A stretch of 64,000 bases of DNA from JACRLW01 sp050181465 (GTDB lineage Bacteria > Planctomycetota > UBA1135 > UBA2386), in contig JBFXDD010000026.1 in the NCBI GenBank assembly GCA_050181465.1, positions 1-64,000 of the forward strand, given 5' to 3'. This document shows, in pieces, positions 56,702-64,000 of the stretch. Position numbers and translations under genes: made by a program. The notes under the pieces are model-generated. The model saw only the letters and a program-made list of their open reading frames with translations, had not been told where the DNA came from and made no database searches. Positions within the stretch are counted from its first letter, which is position 1. Every line of letters starts with the position of its first letter.

Positions 56702-56718
56702 CCGACCGGTCCGGTCGG
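56702..56718. promoter_or_regulatory. Perfect dyad in the glnN-peptidase spacer
   Basis: CCGACCGGTCCGGTCGG, an 8-bp inverted repeat around a single T, in the 258-bp divergent spacer, 87 bp upstream of the glnN GTG. The form suits a dimeric DNA-binding protein; no regulator is identified. Confidence 0.4.
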
Positions 56719-56819
56719 TGACATCGCTCGATCGGAGTCCCCACCTGCCGTCGCGAAGTTGCGGAATCGGATGCTCCAGGGATCGGCCAACCGCGCCCGG
56801 CGGCTTGACCGATCCGCGT

Positions 56820-56869
56820 CCGCGGCCTCGCCGCGGCAAGCCGCTCTTCCGGCCGCGGCGAAGCCGCGG
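56820..56869 (+). promoter_or_regulatory. Twin GC hairpins before the S9 peptidase start
   Basis: Two identical 7-bp stems, CCGCGGC-CTC-GCCGCGG at 56820-56836 and CCGCGGC-GAA-GCCGCGG at 56853-56869, with centres 33 bp apart. The second ends 4 nt before the ATG and would cover the ribosome-binding region; no Shine-Dalgarno sequence is visible there. Confidence 0.45.
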
Positions 56870-56873
56870 AATC

Positions 56874-59003
56874 ATGCTCGCCATGGCCTATCGCCCCTCC
56901 CAACCGCTGACTTGGCTCCTCGCCTGCCTCGCCGCCGCCCTCACCGCTCTCGATGCGGCCGCGCAGGGGACTGCAGCGGACTATCGCCGCTGTGAAACGA
57001 TGCGGGAGCGAGTCGCCGACAAGGTCCTCCGCGGGCCGATCGATCCACGGTGGTCGGAGGACGACAAGTCGCTGTGGTATCGAGTTCGGACCGGGCCGGA
57101 CGGCTTCGAGTTCGTCGCGATCGACCTGGCGACAGGATCCCGAACGATCCTGGAAAACGCCCCCGAGCAGGCCGGGCCCGATTCCGGCCCCCGCCGCCGC
57201 CGCCGGCAGGAGCCCGGTCTTCGCCCGCATTCCGGCTCGGCCCGCGCCGACCGCTCGCCGACCGCCCGCGATCGCCTCGTCGACTTGGGGCCGGACCTCG
57301 CACTGGACCGCCGCGACGGTCAGCCCCAGGTCCGGCTCACCTCCGATGGCGGTCCCGATGCCGAGGGCTGGACCGTCAGCTACGACCGCAACGCGTGGTG
57401 GTCGCCCGACGGACGCTTCGCCGTGGTGATGCGCACGCGAGCCCCCGCGGAACACATCGTCACGTTGGTCGAGACGTCCCCGAAGGACCAGGTGCAGCCC
57501 AAGTTGCACCAATTCGGCTACGCCAAGCCGGGCGATCCTCTGCCGCACCCATCGCCGGTACTGATCGACATCGCAAGTGCGAAGACCGTGCCGCTGGATG
57601 CCACGCTCTTCGCCGAGCCCTTCTGGATCCAATCGGTCCGCTGGGACGCCGATTCGTCGCGCTTCACCTTTCTCTACAACCAGCGCGGCCACCAGGTCGT
57701 GCGGCTCCTGGCGGTCGCTGCCGCCACGGGTGCGGTCACCACGCTGATCGAGGAGTCCTCTCCGACCTTCGTCGACTACGCGCACAAGCTGTTCCTGCAC
57801 TGGCTTCCCGACGCGGGCAAGTTCCTCTGGCGCTCGGAACGCGACGAGTATCCGCACCTCTACCTGTGCGATGCAGCGACCGGCGCGATTCAGAGCCAAC
57901 TCACCAAGGGCCCATGGTGCGTTCGCTCGGTCATGGCAGTCGATTCTTCGGCGCGCACCGTGACGGTGCGAGCCATGGGGATCCATGAGGAGCAGGATCC
58001 CTACCACGTGCACTACGCGCGCGTGAACCTGGACTCCGGCGCGGTCACCGACCTCACCTTCGGCGACGGCACGCATCAGATCGTGGAGTCACCGGACGGC
58101 GAGTACTACGTCGATACGTGGTCGCGCGTCGATCACCCGCCCGTGAGTGAGCTGCGGCGAACCGTCGACGGCAGTCTGGTCGCCGAACTCGAGCGGGCCG
58201 ATGCGACGCCGCTGCTGGCCACCGGTTGGCAGGCCCCCGAGCGCTTCGCCGCCAAGGGTCGCGACGGCAAGACGGACATCTACGGCGTGATCTGGAAGCC
58301 TTCGAACTTCGACACGCAGACACGCTATCCGGTCATCGAGAGCATCTATGCCGGTCCGCATGATGCACACGTGCCGAAGGAGTTCGCAGTTTGGCGTGAA
58401 CCGCACGCCTTGACCGAGCTCGGCTTCATCGTCGTGAAGATCGACGGGATGGGCACCAACTGGCGCGGCAAGGCATTCCACGACGTCTGCTGGAAGAACC
58501 TCGGCGACTCCGGCTTCCCCGACCGCATTGCCTGGATGAAGGCAGCAGCCGCGACCCGCCCGTGGATGGATCTGACGCGAGTCGGAATCTACGGCGGCTC
58601 CGCGGGCGGCCAGAGTGCGCTCCGGGCAGTGCTCGCGCACGGCGATGCTTACCACGCTGCGGCCGCAGACTGCGGCTGCCACGACAACCGTATGGACAAG
58701 GTCTGGTGGAACGAGCTGTGGATGGGCTGGCCGATCGGAGCGCACTACGCGGAACAGAGCAATGTGACCCAGGCGCATGCTCTGCGCGGCAAGTTGCTGC
58801 TCACCGTCGGCGAACTCGATCGAAACGTGGATCCGGCATCGACGATGCAGGTGGTCGATGCATTGATCCGTGCCGACAAGGACTTCGAACTGATCGTCTT
58901 CCCCGGCGCGGGTCACGGAATCGGTGAGAGCGCATACGGGCAGCGCCGACGGCGTGATTTCTTCGTCCGCAGCCTGCTCGGGGTCGAACCTCGAGCGCGA
59001 TGA
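56874..59003 (+). CDS. S9 family (dipeptidyl-peptidase IV-like) serine peptidase
   Basis: A 709-residue secreted peptidase. Signal peptide at residues 1-31 (MLAMAYRPSQPLTWLLACLA and on); ATG three codons further is an alternative start. An N-terminal DPP-IV-type beta-propeller (about 60-450) includes DRNAWWSPDGRFAVVM and LHWLPDAGKFLWRSERDEY. The C-terminal alpha/beta hydrolase domain has nucleophile S576 in YGGSAGGQSA, an Asp in VGELDRNVDPAS and His in PGAGHGIGES. Residues 102-120 (PRRRRRQEPGLRPHSG and neighbours) are unusual for the propeller and may mark paired indels near 57180-57290. Divergent from glnN. Confidence 0.9.
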   Translation: MLAMAYRPSQPLTWLLACLAAALTALDAAAQGTAADYRRCETMRERVADKVLRGPIDPRWSEDDKSLWYRVRTGPDGFEFVAIDLATGSRTILENAPEQAGPDSGPRRRRRQEPGLRPHSGSARADRSPTARDRLVDLGPDLALDRRDGQPQVRLTSDGGPDAEGWTVSYDRNAWWSPDGRFAVVMRTRAPAEHIVTLVETSPKDQVQPKLHQFGYAKPGDPLPHPSPVLIDIASAKTVPLDATLFAEPFWIQSVRWDADSSRFTFLYNQRGHQVVRLLAVAAATGAVTTLIEESSPTFVDYAHKLFLHWLPDAGKFLWRSERDEYPHLYLCDAATGAIQSQLTKGPWCVRSVMAVDSSARTVTVRAMGIHEEQDPYHVHYARVNLDSGAVTDLTFGDGTHQIVESPDGEYYVDTWSRVDHPPVSELRRTVDGSLVAELERADATPLLATGWQAPERFAAKGRDGKTDIYGVIWKPSNFDTQTRYPVIESIYAGPHDAHVPKEFAVWREPHALTELGFIVVKIDGMGTNWRGKAFHDVCWKNLGDSGFPDRIAWMKAAAATRPWMDLTRVGIYGGSAGGQSALRAVLAHGDAYHAAAADCGCHDNRMDKVWWNELWMGWPIGAHYAEQSNVTQAHALRGKLLLTVGELDRNVDPASTMQVVDALIRADKDFELIVFPGAGHGIGESAYGQRRRRDFFVRSLLGVEPRAR

Positions 59004-59009
59004 TCGCGC

Positions 59010-60182
59010 TCAGCGCGCGTTGCCGGGGAGACCTGCGGCGAGTGCCATGGCAGCGAATGCGCTGCCGGCTACCGCGGTGTAGCTCGAGCAGATGAAGTCG
59101 CAGAACGAACCGTCGGTGCGCTGCGTGGGCAGCAAGCGTCGACGGAGTTGCGCGCGGTAGTCGGCGCGCTTCGCTTCCGGCAACTGCTCGATCACGAGCG
59201 CTGCGTAGTAGTGACCGAACAGGAAGAAGTAGCCGGCGTTGGCGTAGTACGCCTCGTGCGGCACCGGTCGCATGCGCGCCACCGCGAGGAACTCGTGATG
59301 CGCGAAGAACTGCTGGATGCCGCGTTCGAGTTGATCGAGATCGACGTCGGGATCGCCGACCGAAGCACGCGCCCAGTTGCAGACCTGAATGCGGCCGAGG
59401 CTCCCGCGCACCGCATCGATGCTCTCGCCCACGAAGCGCCGCGGCACGGGTCGCAGGTCGTAGGCATAGGCACCGTTCGGTAGCTCGCAGGCGCGCACGT
59501 AGTTCACCGATCGGAGGAGAGCCTCGCGATCCGTGAACCAGTCGAGTTCGAATGCCGACTTCAGAGTCGGCAGCACCAGCGCCGTGCAGAAACTGGTGCC
59601 CCACTTGGGACGGCGTGTGAACGGCGGGTCGTCGTAGTAACCGAAGCCGCCTTCCGGGATCTGATTCGCCAGCAGGCGATCCAAGTGCAAACGACCGCGC
59701 TCACCGACCTTGGCGCCCAGCTCGGTCCCGACATATCGATCGTCCTGGACCACACGCACGCCGAGCTCCGATCCGTACAGGTAGGACCACACCGCGTCGT
59801 TGTCCCAGTCACTGCCGCGCAAGGGGAGGCGGCTGGTCGCGAACCACGCCAGGCCGCGATCGAGCGCGGCACGGCGCTCGCCCGTCGGAGTCGCCGTGAG
59901 CAGCGCAAGGCACGCCAGCGAGTGCGCCGCGACTTGCCAGGCGTGATAGGTCTCCACCGAGAAACCCATCTCGCGGTAGGAGTCGAGCGTTCCCAGCCCG
60001 AAAGCGCCGTTCTCGCGCTGGCGGGCGACGACCCAAGCCAGGGCCCGATCCGCGGCACGCTTCGTCGCAGCGTCGGACACATCGATTTCGCGCGCCGGCG
60101 CTTCCGGCGATGCCGACTGTGCCGACGCGACCGGGAGCGCAAGCGTCAAACCGATTCCCGCCGAAACCAGGCGGCCGATCAT
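59010..60182 (-). CDS. Secreted alpha/alpha-toroid (prenyltransferase-repeat-like) protein
   Basis: A 390-residue protein with signal MIGRLVSAGIGLTLALPVASAQ. The mature part shows the Gly/Trp/Tyr-rich helical repeats of the squalene-hopene cyclase / prenyltransferase superfamily toroid: ALAWVVARQRENGAFGLG, LLANQIPEGGFGYYDD, RACELPNGAYAYDL and LLPTQRTDGSFCDF. These planctomycete proteins are usually annotated only by fold; the catalytic DxDD motif of cyclases is not visible, so enzymatic activity is doubtful. Its ATG overlaps the stop of the coiled-coil lipoprotein gene by 4 bp. Confidence 0.82.
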   Translation of the reverse strand: MIGRLVSAGIGLTLALPVASAQSASPEAPAREIDVSDAATKRAADRALAWVVARQRENGAFGLGTLDSYREMGFSVETYHAWQVAAHSLACLALLTATPTGERRAALDRGLAWFATSRLPLRGSDWDNDAVWSYLYGSELGVRVVQDDRYVGTELGAKVGERGRLHLDRLLANQIPEGGFGYYDDPPFTRRPKWGTSFCTALVLPTLKSAFELDWFTDREALLRSVNYVRACELPNGAYAYDLRPVPRRFVGESIDAVRGSLGRIQVCNWARASVGDPDVDLDQLERGIQQFFAHHEFLAVARMRPVPHEAYYANAGYFFLFGHYYAALVIEQLPEAKRADYRAQLRRRLLPTQRTDGSFCDFICSSYTAVAGSAFAAMALAAGLPGNAR

Positions 60183-60886
60183 GACTTGGCCTTCTTCGAC
60201 TCGGCCTTCGCGATCGCGGCCTTTGCGTCGCTCACCTTGCGCTGCGCGCGCACGAGATCGAGCCGGATGCTCTCCTCGGCCTCACGCGCTTCCATTCTCG
60301 AAGTTTCCACAGCAACCTTCGCATCAGCCACCGCAGCTTCGAGCGTACGGACCCGCTCGGGCCACTCGTGGTCCGCCTTCAAGCGAAACGAGTTCTGGGC
60401 CAGCCCGAGCTCGCGCTCCGCGACTTCCAGTTGCCGTCGACCACGCTTGATGACCAACTCCTTGGTGGTCTTGGCGAATTCGTCCTGGGAGTACATCGCC
60501 TCCAGCTCCGCGAGTTCGTCCTTCGCGTGTTCGACTTGATAACGATCCTGGTCGAGCCCGAGCCGCGCTTCATCCTCCTCGTTCTTGCGCTCGACCTCGA
60601 GGAAGACCTTCAGCTCACGTTCGGCCGCGGCGAGCGCTCGCTCGGCCTTGGCCACCTCGTTTGCAGCCTCGATCTTCTTGCGATCTTGAGCGATCCGCTC
60701 AGTCGCCAGTTCCGACTCTGCTTCCGCGAGGTCCGCGACGAGTCCCTGGAGATCGGTGTCGTCGTCGGACTTGGATGCGGCCGCGTCGCCGCCGTCCTTC
60801 GTCGTTTCCGTCGCCGTCGGTGCTGCACTGCACGCCGGAAATGCTGCGAGTGCGAGAATGAGAACGAGTGCGGATTTGGGCGCCAT
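60179..60886 (-). CDS. Coiled-coil lipoprotein
   Basis: A 235-residue probable lipoprotein: MAPKSALVLILALAAFPAC with Cys19. After a short Asp/Ser/Thr-rich linker the protein is one long helical coiled coil (about 55-232), rich in Ala, Glu, Lys and Arg with heptad spacing, for example AEAESELATERIAQDRKKIEA split by AEAELAAAER-type turns. It resembles the periplasmic hairpins of efflux adaptor proteins but lacks their beta domains. The function is unknown. The stop overlaps the start of the toroid-repeat gene (ATGA). Confidence 0.78.
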   Translation of the reverse strand: MAPKSALVLILALAAFPACSAAPTATETTKDGGDAAASKSDDDTDLQGLVADLAEAESELATERIAQDRKKIEAANEVAKAERALAAAERELKVFLEVERKNEEDEARLGLDQDRYQVEHAKDELAELEAMYSQDEFAKTTKELVIKRGRRQLEVAERELGLAQNSFRLKADHEWPERVRTLEAAVADAKVAVETSRMEAREAEESIRLDLVRAQRKVSDAKAAIAKAESKKAKS

Positions 60887-60934
60887 GGATCGCCACAGTG
60901 TCCGCGGCGACCTCACGACTGCAAGCGGGCAGAT

Positions 60935-62128
60935 TCAGCCGGCCGCGCGGGTCGTCGTCCCGAAGACTGCGTCGCTCCGTCCCCGACCGAGCAGCAGTGC
61001 TCGCAGCCACTCGAGCGCTTCGAGGGACAGGCCACCGCCGATCTCGACGTGGCGCTCCCTTCCTTCGATCGACAGCTCGGGCCGACCGCCCGAATCGCGC
61101 CGCACCGTCGCAGTATGGAGATCTTCCAGTTCGATGCGCTGACGCATCAGGTCCCCGAAGGGTGTTCGAAGATAGTAGTCGACGTAACCATCCTGGAAGT
61201 CCAGCCGCCGGCGCCCGATTCGATCCAACGCGAACACACTGAACAGCGCGAATGCAACCAGCGCGGTGAACAGGAACACGATCCACGCCATGAGCTCCGG
61301 CATGGGTGTGCGCGTGCAAACCCAGTGCAGCGCTGCCGGGAAGCCGGCGATGATCGGCAGCGAGTACCAACCCATCTCGCAGCGATCGATGGTGACACCG
61401 AGCCCGCGAGCCTGCGGTTCGAGAACCAGCTCGGAGGGAATTCGATCCAGGCGTGTGTTCGCCGTCGCGACATCCTCGCGCGCGTCTTCCACGACTCCGT
61501 TGGACAGCACCGAGAACCCGGACAGCCCTGCGGTCAGCGCGGGCACTGACAGCAGCTCGATGACACGATCGTGGTAACGCTGCGCGCGCTCGCGATCGCG
61601 AGTCGTCAGCAGAAGCGTGGTCAGCGCATCGTCGGGATGCACGAGGCTCACCTGATAGACGACCGTGGCGTCCTCCGCCTTTCGCCCGAGCCGAGTCAGC
61701 GTCTCGCGCAACAGCACTCCCCGATAGTTGGCGAGCGGCTCCGCGTGCACCGAGCTGCCAGCCAGGGTTCGCCGATGCCGAACGATCGCATGGCGATCGA
61801 TACTCAGACGATCCTGTCGCACCAGGGCGGCCAACCCGCGACCGAACAGCGCGGCACCGAACACGAACGCGGCAGCGAGGACACCGATCGTCCAGTCGAA
61901 GCTCGAACCGACCGTGGTCAGCGCGAACGCCGACGAGCCGACGATCAATGCCCCCGACATTGCCCATCGAAGCCCCGAGCCACTGTCGCGATGAACGACA
62001 CTGGCAGGAAGGACGTCGAGCGGAAACGGACGGTCGAGATCGAGGCTGCGGTGCAAGGTGGAATCCCCCGACACTCCATCGGTCGTTCCCCCCGGGTTCG
62101 TACACTCGCGCAACGTGTTGTCGCGCAT
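60935..62128 (-). CDS. Four-helix membrane protein of unknown function
   Basis: A 397-residue protein with four predicted membrane segments in two pairs: WAMSGALIVGSSAFALTTV and IGVLAAAFVFGAALFGRG near the N-terminus, then YSLPIIAGFPAALHW and WIVFLFTALVAFALFSVFAL in the second half. The soluble parts before and after each pair are alpha/beta and rich in Arg and Asp, which suggests PH-like or DUF-type domains on the cytoplasmic side. No family recognised. The ATG at 62128 follows no clear ribosome-binding site. It lies 48 bp upstream of the coiled-coil gene, so the three genes may form one transcript. Confidence 0.72.
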   Translation of the reverse strand: MRDNTLRECTNPGGTTDGVSGDSTLHRSLDLDRPFPLDVLPASVVHRDSGSGLRWAMSGALIVGSSAFALTTVGSSFDWTIGVLAAAFVFGAALFGRGLAALVRQDRLSIDRHAIVRHRRTLAGSSVHAEPLANYRGVLLRETLTRLGRKAEDATVVYQVSLVHPDDALTTLLLTTRDRERAQRYHDRVIELLSVPALTAGLSGFSVLSNGVVEDAREDVATANTRLDRIPSELVLEPQARGLGVTIDRCEMGWYSLPIIAGFPAALHWVCTRTPMPELMAWIVFLFTALVAFALFSVFALDRIGRRRLDFQDGYVDYYLRTPFGDLMRQRIELEDLHTATVRRDSGGRPELSIEGRERHVEIGGGLSLEALEWLRALLLGRGRSDAVFGTTTRAAG

Positions 62129-62224
62129 CCCGCCATGACATCGCGCGCACTGCCGAGAATCTCTCGGCTTCGAAGCGAGAGCGAGGTCGATCGCGACGAC
62201 TGAGGGCGCTGTGACCGGGCCGCG

Positions 62225-62599
62225 TCAAGCCTGGTAGAGCGCGAAGACGGCACCCGCGGGATCGCGCAAGAACGCTGCGCGACCTCCCCCTGAACCGGTC
62301 GGCGCGCGCAGGGATGTCGCACCCAGTTCGACCGCCCGCCGGTGAGACTGGTCGAGGTCCGCGACGACGATGTAGGCGATCCACTGGGCCGGCAGGTCCG
62401 CATTGGGGCCGCGCCGGTGACACACGCCGGCGACCGCCGCGCCGTCGGGCGCCTGCATGACGAAGTCTGCGTAACCCTCCATCGGCACGGCCGATGGCTG
62501 CCAGCTCGCTACCGCGGCGTAGAAGTCGCGGAGGCGCGGGGCATCGTCGACGGTGAGATCGAACCAGCCGATATGGCCGAGCGGAGGTGTGGAAGTCAT
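62225..62599 (-). CDS. VOC (glyoxalase/bleomycin-resistance fold) family protein
   Basis: A 124-residue cytoplasmic protein with two beta-alpha-beta-beta-beta units of the vicinal-oxygen-chelate fold: GHIGWFDLTVDDAPRLRDFY at the start and WIAYIVVADLDQSHRRAVEL in the second half, ending in FLRDPAGAVFALYQA, typical of VOC enzymes related to hydroxymuconic and lactoylglutathione families. The metal His is H9 and the final Glu position is not conserved, so it may be a binding or stress protein. ATG 62599 lies 14 bp from the short repeat copy J. Confidence 0.87.
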   Translation of the reverse strand: MTSTPPLGHIGWFDLTVDDAPRLRDFYAAVASWQPSAVPMEGYADFVMQAPDGAAVAGVCHRRGPNADLPAQWIAYIVVADLDQSHRRAVELGATSLRAPTGSGGGRAAFLRDPAGAVFALYQA

Positions 62600-62612
62600 C
62601 GCAGCCGAGGTT

Positions 62613-62675
62613 AGCCCAGACTCTTCGAGAACGCCTGCGGCGATCTCGCGACGACGTTCACGACGAGTCCGGGCT
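62613..62675 (-). repeat. Short derivative of the 180-bp repeat, copy J
   Basis: Only 63 bp: the two terminal regions (AGCCCAGACTCTTCGAGAAC and GTTCACGACGAGTCCGGGCT) joined with about 117 internal bases missing. It keeps the ends and loses the central stems, as internal-deletion derivatives of transposable elements do. It lies 14 bp upstream of the VOC gene start. Confidence 0.85.
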
Positions 62676-62711
62676 ACCGGACGCGGCTCTCCACCCGCCT
62701 CCGCTTCCGCA

Positions 62712-63158
62712 TCAACGCGTGATGCACACCTGCAATGCGGGTGCAAGATCGACGCAGGCTCGACCGGAAGGTGCAACCTCGAGCGCACCGCACTGAACAC
62801 AGATGCAGGCGCCGATCAGGTTGCGGTCATTGGGGATCAAGACGCGCCAGGCCGAACCGGCCACGATGTCGACGGGGCGACACGCGAGGATGCAGTTGCG
62901 CGCACAGCCGAGCGGTCCGAGATCGATCGCCGCGGCCCCTAGCCCGAGCACCACGAACCCGGTGCCGCCCGGGGTCGACGGCGGCGGGCAGATCACCCCG
63001 AAGCCTTGGCCGATCGCCGGGTTGCCGACCGTCTGGGGCGGACGCGAGTTGGGGCAACCAGTGTTCGGAATCACCCGGACTTGGGCGGAGAGAGAGCCGA
63101 GGAGAGTGGTGAGGAGGAGCAGGAGTGCGGCCAAGCGGCCGATGGACAGGGAATTCAT
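62712..63158 (-). CDS. Small Cys-rich secreted protein
   Basis: A 148-residue exported protein (signal MNSLSIGRLAALLLLLTTLLGSLSAQ). The mature chain has nine or so cysteines in pairs (GCPNSRP, GVICPPP, LGCARNCILACRP, GACICVQCG) and a terminal VDLAPALQVCITR. The pattern of spaced cysteines and PNTGCPN/VICPPP motifs is that of the C-terminal domain found on exported proteins in planctomycetes of this type; here it stands alone. Likely disulfide-rich and extracellular; function unknown. A comparable region ends the FG-GAP protein at 30325-32013. Confidence 0.78.
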   Translation of the reverse strand: MNSLSIGRLAALLLLLTTLLGSLSAQVRVIPNTGCPNSRPPQTVGNPAIGQGFGVICPPPSTPGGTGFVVLGLGAAAIDLGPLGCARNCILACRPVDIVAGSAWRVLIPNDRNLIGACICVQCGALEVAPSGRACVDLAPALQVCITR

Positions 63159-63288
63159 GGACAGGCTGAGTCGTCGTGTCTGGCCGGCGAACGGGGGTCG
63201 ATCGCGCGGTCATCCTGCTTGTCGCGGTAGCCCTCGACCGCCGGGGCATGGTAGGAATTCCAGGACCACACCGGACCGACCCCCGCCC

Positions 63289-64000
63289 ATGCGCTGGCGC
63301 GCGCTGAGCTACAACATCCACAAGTGCATCGGCGGGCTCGACCGCCGCTACGACCCCGCGCGGATCGTGGCCGTGATCCGGGCTGCCGCCCCCGACCTGT
63401 GTCTGCTGCAGGAGGTTGCGAATTCCGCCGGACGCCACGACTGGCATCGCCAGATCGACCTGCTCGGCGAGGAACTCGGTCTGCGCCACCGCACGTGGTT
63501 CGCCAACCATCGCTTCCGCCGCGGCGGTGAATACGGCAACGCCATCCTGTCGCGCTGGCCGATCACCGGCACGGAGAACATCGACCTCACCGTGCCGGGC
63601 ACGAAGTGCCGCAGCGTCCTCCACGCGCGCATCCGCGTTCGCACGCCGGCCGGCCGGTCACGAACCGTGCATGCGTTCTGTCTTCATCTCGGCCTGACCG
63701 AACGCATCCGGGACCTCCAACTCGCACGCTTTCTCGCGAGTTCACCGTTCGCACATCTGCACGAGCACACGCCGATCGTGGTCGCGGGTGACTTCAACGA
63801 TGTCTGGGGCAAGCTCGGGCTGCGGCACCTGGCGCCGCGAGGATTTCGAAGCGCCGGTGCACGACCGCGGACCTTCCCTGCGTGGGCGCCGCTGCGCGCA
63901 CTCGACTCGGTCTGGGTGCGTGGGGATCTTCAACTGCGCGACCTGGTGCCGGTGCGCGAGACCTTGGCTCGTCGAGCATCGGATCACCTCCCGCTCATCG
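63289..64000 (+). CDS. Endonuclease/exonuclease/phosphatase family protein (cut by window end)
   Basis: At least 237 residues, truncated at the right edge. No signal peptide. EEP-superfamily motifs: LSYNIHKCIGG (metal-site Asn), LCLLQEVAN (catalytic Glu), CLHLGL (His), IVVAGDFNDVWG (Asp/Asn), and SDHLPLI (catalytic His) right at the edge, so nearly all of the domain is inside the window. Close to the cardiolipin-hydrolase/DNase-like cytoplasmic branch. It is not the same family branch as the secreted lipoprotein at 26406. The ATG at 63289 begins the first strand. Confidence 0.9.
   Translation, partial: MRWRALSYNIHKCIGGLDRRYDPARIVAVIRAAAPDLCLLQEVANSAGRHDWHRQIDLLGEELGLRHRTWFANHRFRRGGEYGNAILSRWPITGTENIDLTVPGTKCRSVLHARIRVRTPAGRSRTVHAFCLHLGLTERIRDLQLARFLASSPFAHLHEHTPIVVAGDFNDVWGKLGLRHLAPRGFRSAGARPRTFPAWAPLRALDSVWVRGDLQLRDLVPVRETLARRASDHLPLI

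Overview
This 64 kb, GC-rich window reads as a draft scaffold from a planctomycete. The evidence is gene content: an adjacent DUF1549/DUF1553 and DUF1501 pair, two-domain DUF1080 protein, several secreted FG-GAP/VCBS proteins, a MoxR/DUF58/vWA 'Bat' cluster, type III glutamine synthetase, and many Sec, Tat and lipoprotein signals. No rRNA or tRNA gene, CRISPR array, prophage or transposase was found. Two runs of exactly 100 N (4848-4947 and 10891-10990) are assembly gaps.

Layout. 0-12 kb: DUF2911-like secreted protein, monomeric NADP isocitrate dehydrogenase, FG-GAP protein, a gene cut by the first gap, a Tat-exported PLP enzyme, a giant HExxH protein, a repeat array around the second gap, and a MYG1 hydrolase. 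12-22 kb: a tight minus-strand MoxR - DUF58 - membrane protein - BatA-like - BatB-like - helical protein - 1299-residue protein cluster. 22-32 kb: RidA, a subtilisin-like lipoprotein, an RsmB-type methyltransferase, a nuclease-fold lipoprotein, a kynurenine-formamidase-like cyclase, a Gly-rich RRM protein, a kynureninase-like enzyme and an FG-GAP protein. 32-45 kb: secreted and small proteins, a lone receiver domain, groES-groEL, a two-gene DUF4365 module, a VCBS protein, an M61 peptidase and a SlyD-like isomerase. 45-64 kb: an AP-superfamily enzyme, a lipoprotein with an i-type-lysozyme-like protein, the DUF1501/DUF1553 pair, an LCAT-like lipase, a DUF1080 protein, GSIII, an S9 peptidase, a toroid-repeat protein, a coiled-coil lipoprotein, small proteins, and an edge-truncated nuclease-fold gene.

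The most unusual signal is a dispersed repeat of about 180 bp, present ten times (A at 1-125; B, C, D at 10723-11309; E at 12226; F at 34248; G at 38302; H, I at 45164-45523; J at 62613). It has about 23-bp terminal inverted repeats beginning AGCCCGGATGATTCGTGAAC, no open reading frame that looks selected, and a nested set of internal stems. One internal 10-bp stem shows paired compensatory changes between copies. Copies occur as exact head-to-tail 180-bp tandems, one short copy keeps only the two ends, and most copies lie within 14-58 bp of a start codon or directly on a stop codon. It behaves like a mobile structured element without its own transposase, and may be a structured RNA or a single-stranded DNA substrate.

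Start codons were chosen by signal peptides, overlaps and family alignment from memory. No database search was possible, so family names rest on recognised motifs.
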